Source: Sphingopyxis sp. (lineage in GTDB: Bacteria > Pseudomonadota > Alphaproteobacteria > Sphingomonadales > Sphingomonadaceae). From it: a DNA stretch of 64,000 bases. The notes under the pieces were generated by a model. It worked only from the letters and a program-made list of their open reading frames with translations, did no database searches and was not told the DNA's origin. How positions within the stretch are numbered: position 1 is the stretch's first letter; the number at the start of each line of letters is the position of its first letter. Positions 62,133 to 64,000 of this stretch are shown here, piece by piece. The stretch covers positions 97,600 to 161,599 of the forward strand of contig NZ_JAEMQX010000002.1 in the NCBI RefSeq assembly GCF_016463645.1. Direction: 5' to 3'. Made by a program: the position numbers and the translations under genes.

Positions 62133-62815
62133 GGCCGCAGCAATCCGCTCCGGAAGGCGCGGACCATCGCTTCTCCCCGGCTGCTCACCCCGAGCTTGCG
62201 GTAGATCGACTTGACGTGATCCCCCACCGTGTGCGGCGACAGCGACAGCGCTTCCGCCGCCCGCCTGTTGCTATAGCCGCGCGCCAGAAGTTGAAGCAGT
62301 TCAATCTCTCGCGGCGACAGGGGCGCCTCGTCTCCTTCGTCCTTCGCATGCATGGGCTGTTCGCGCAGATAACGCAGCACATAGGCCGCGATGCTGGGTG
62401 ACAGCGGAGCGCCTCCGGTCACCGCGTCGGCCGCCTGGCGGCCGATGTCCAGGCTCCCCATGTCTTTCAGGAGATAGCCGTCCGCGCCTGCGAGTACCGC
62501 CGCGAGCACGGTCTCGCGGTCCCCCAGAACCGAGAGGACCAGAATCTTGGGTTCCCTGCCTCCGCGCGTACGGATCTCCCCGATCAGGTCGATGCCATTG
62601 CCGTCCGGAAGCCCGAGGTCGAGAATGAAAAGATCGACATCGCGGTCGAGAAACGCGCGCGCATCCGCCAGCGTCGCCGCCGTGGCAAGCAGCGACAGGC
62701 GCGAGTGGGCTTCCACGCCGTGCGCGACATGTGCGGTGACCCGGGGATCATCCTCGACAATGACGACGTTTGCTTGCACGCCCCAAGCCACCTCGCGCAA
62801 ATAAGTGGCGCTCAT
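62129..62815 (-). CDS. NarL/LuxR-type response regulator
   Basis: A 228-residue regulator. The receiver has VVIVEDDPRVTAH, phosphoacceptor in FILDLGLPDGNG and K in GYLLKDMG. The C-terminal LuxR HTH is APLSPREIELLQLLARGYSNRRAAEALSLSPHTVGDHVKSIYRKLGVSSR. The stop overlaps the kinase start (ATGA). ATG 62815 was taken; GAAGG sits immediately before ATG 62818 and is slightly better spaced for 62815. A GTG in VQANVVIVEDD would give a more usual receiver N-terminus. Confidence 0.93.
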   Translation of the reverse strand: MSATYLREVAWGVQANVVIVEDDPRVTAHVAHGVEAHSRLSLLATAATLADARAFLDRDVDLFILDLGLPDGNGIDLIGEIRTRGGREPKILVLSVLGDRETVLAAVLAGADGYLLKDMGSLDIGRQAADAVTGGAPLSPSIAAYVLRYLREQPMHAKDEGDEAPLSPREIELLQLLARGYSNRRAAEALSLSPHTVGDHVKSIYRKLGVSSRGEAMVRAFRSGLLRP

Positions 62816-62961
62816 CATCCTTCAGCTCGTCAGGGAGAGCAATCCCCCGGTTCGCGGGATCGGTTACAATGCCCGGAACTTCGCATGGAAATGCGCAGGG
62901 CATGGTTGCCGGCACGTCGAAGGTAGCCTCCGTGTGAAGCGATCTGTATCCTCCGGTTCTG

Positions 62962-63669
62962 ATGGGATTCTCGCTTCTCTGGCCTTGGATAGGGCTCGGC
63001 CTGGCCGTGATATTGCTACTGGGGCTGACCATCGGCGATCTGCGGGTCGATCGCGCCGTGCCGCGCACGCGCGACATGGTGTGGCTGGCCTGGGCGGCCG
63101 CTGCTACCTATCTGCTCCATCAGTTCGAAGAGCATGGCATCGACGCGCGGGGGGTGCCCTATGCCTTCCGCGGCGTGCTTTGCATGCGCTTCGGATTCGC
63201 CGATCCGACCGCGTGCCCGATTCCGGAATCCTTCATCACCGCGGTGAATATTCCCGTCGTATGGCTCGCAGGTCCTATCGCCGCCCTGTTGGGGCGCCGC
63301 TATCCGGCCATCGCGCTGAGCTATTTCAGTGTGCCGGCGGTCAATGCCCTCGCGCACATTGGTCCGGCGCTCGGGTCCGGCAATTACAACCCCGGCCTGC
63401 TGACAGCCGTGCTGCTGTTCCTGCCGCTGTCGCTTTGGACTTTGGGTATTGCGCTGCGCAGACCGGACCTCGGATGGCGAATGGCAGGCGCCACCATCGT
63501 CGGCGGCATCCTGCTGCATGCGGTACTGATACTCAGCCTTCGAGCCTGGCTGACGGGCTCGATCGGCGAAAACATTCTCGTCGCTATCCAGATCATCAAT
63601 CCGGCGATCCCCATGGTGCTCGTTGCCGTCCTGATGCGGCGGCGCCGCTCCCCGCTTCATGCCGAATGA
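62962..63669 (+). CDS. HXXEE-domain integral membrane protein
   Basis: A 235-residue membrane protein with about six helices. HQFEEHG (H53-E57) in helix 2 is the motif that gives PF13787 its name; a second conserved His is in NALAHIGPAL. The family is of unknown function and may be an enzyme. The start ATG 62962 has only a weak purine stretch upstream. It is divergent from the response regulator across 146 nt in which no other feature was seen. Confidence 0.85.
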   Translation: MGFSLLWPWIGLGLAVILLLGLTIGDLRVDRAVPRTRDMVWLAWAAAATYLLHQFEEHGIDARGVPYAFRGVLCMRFGFADPTACPIPESFITAVNIPVVWLAGPIAALLGRRYPAIALSYFSVPAVNALAHIGPALGSGNYNPGLLTAVLLFLPLSLWTLGIALRRPDLGWRMAGATIVGGILLHAVLILSLRAWLTGSIGENILVAIQIINPAIPMVLVAVLMRRRRSPLHAE

Positions 63670-63919
63670 TGCGCTCTTTCCTTCAATCCCCTCCGGCGGT
63701 TGCTCCTTGAAGAGCGGCCGTGGACGCAGGAGCGGCTTCGCGACCTCTTGTTCAGCCGGGAACCCCGCGCTTCCCCGATATCATGTCCCCGGCATCATCG
63801 GCCGCTTGGAAGTCGGCAAACAGGACATACGGATCGCGGGAACCACGAAAGCGCCCGAACATGCGGTGGGACGCGTCGAGGAGAAACCGCATTTCCCGGT
63901 GCCCATCATCGAACGGGAA

Positions 63920-63996
63920 TGGTGCACCCGACAGGATTCGAACCTGTGGCCCCCAGATTAGGAATCTGATGCTCTATCCTGCTGAGCTACGGGTGC
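63920..63996 (-). tRNA. tRNA-Arg (anticodon CCT)
   Basis: A full cloverleaf on the minus strand: acceptor GCACCCG/CGGGTGC, D-arm TAGCTCAGCAGGATAGAGCA, anticodon loop TTCCTAA (anticodon CCT, reads AGG), T-loop GGTTCGAATCC and an encoded CCA. Length 77 with CCA. It is the last feature of the window. Confidence 0.97.
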
Positions 63997-64000
63997 GCCG

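Noticed and set aside
63670..63996. tRNA-Arg as an attachment site for an integrated element
   Set aside because: No integrase, no direct repeat of the tRNA 3' end and no change in base composition were seen in the window.

Overview
The window is GC-rich chromosomal DNA from an alphaproteobacterium, most likely a sphingomonad (Sphingopyxis/Sphingomonas type). The basis is three large TonB-dependent outer-membrane receptors (two of sphingomonad/Caulobacter style), a FecI/FecR pair, many periplasmic peptidases, a PATR-repeat autotransporter and the codon usage. This assignment is inferred from gene content, not from a marker gene. No phage, IS element, CRISPR array or rRNA was seen. The only RNA gene recognised is tRNA-Arg(CCT) at the right end.

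Left part (1-13.2 kb), mostly small housekeeping or transport units: a VOC-fold protein, a membrane protein, a LytS/LytTR-type sensor kinase and response regulator downstream of a TonB receptor and a small membrane protein, a spermidine-synthase-like protein coupled to a 39-residue membrane peptide, a PhnA-domain protein, a SulP anion transporter coupled to an XRE regulator, a DUF983 protein and a CPA1 Na+/H+ antiporter that appears to start at CTG.

Central part (13.3-45.5 kb), a dense peptide and amino-acid utilisation region. It holds a DapA-like lyase, a prolidase-type amidohydrolase and an M16 peptidase. A five-gene translationally coupled operon has the order A-B-C-A'-B'; A is an intact-looking amidohydrolase, B a relative that has lost the HxH metal motif, and C an exported protein of unknown function. 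An aminotransferase is coupled to a spermidine/putrescine-type ABC transporter. A second five-gene operon with 4-nt overlaps encodes S9 peptidase, two DUF885 peptidases, an M1-like peptidase and an M19 dipeptidase relative lacking several zinc ligands. It lies just downstream of a FecI-FecR-STN TonB receptor module. An esterase-like enzyme and a paralogue of protein C follow. The likely flow is outer-membrane uptake of peptide-like compounds, periplasmic trimming, inner-membrane import, then transamination. Similar inverted repeats (AATCCGCCA/TGGCGGA) occur in two of the divergent intergenic regions and may be a shared operator.

Right part (45.5-64 kb): remnants of an AraC regulator and of an autotransporter; a compact beta-glucoside locus (LacI regulator, TonB receptor, GH3 glucosidase) with two LacI-type palindromes between the divergent receptor and glucosidase genes and a clear terminator; a small membrane protein; an exported protein next to an intact 1503-residue PATR autotransporter; a NarL-type two-component system; an HXXEE membrane protein; and the tRNA.
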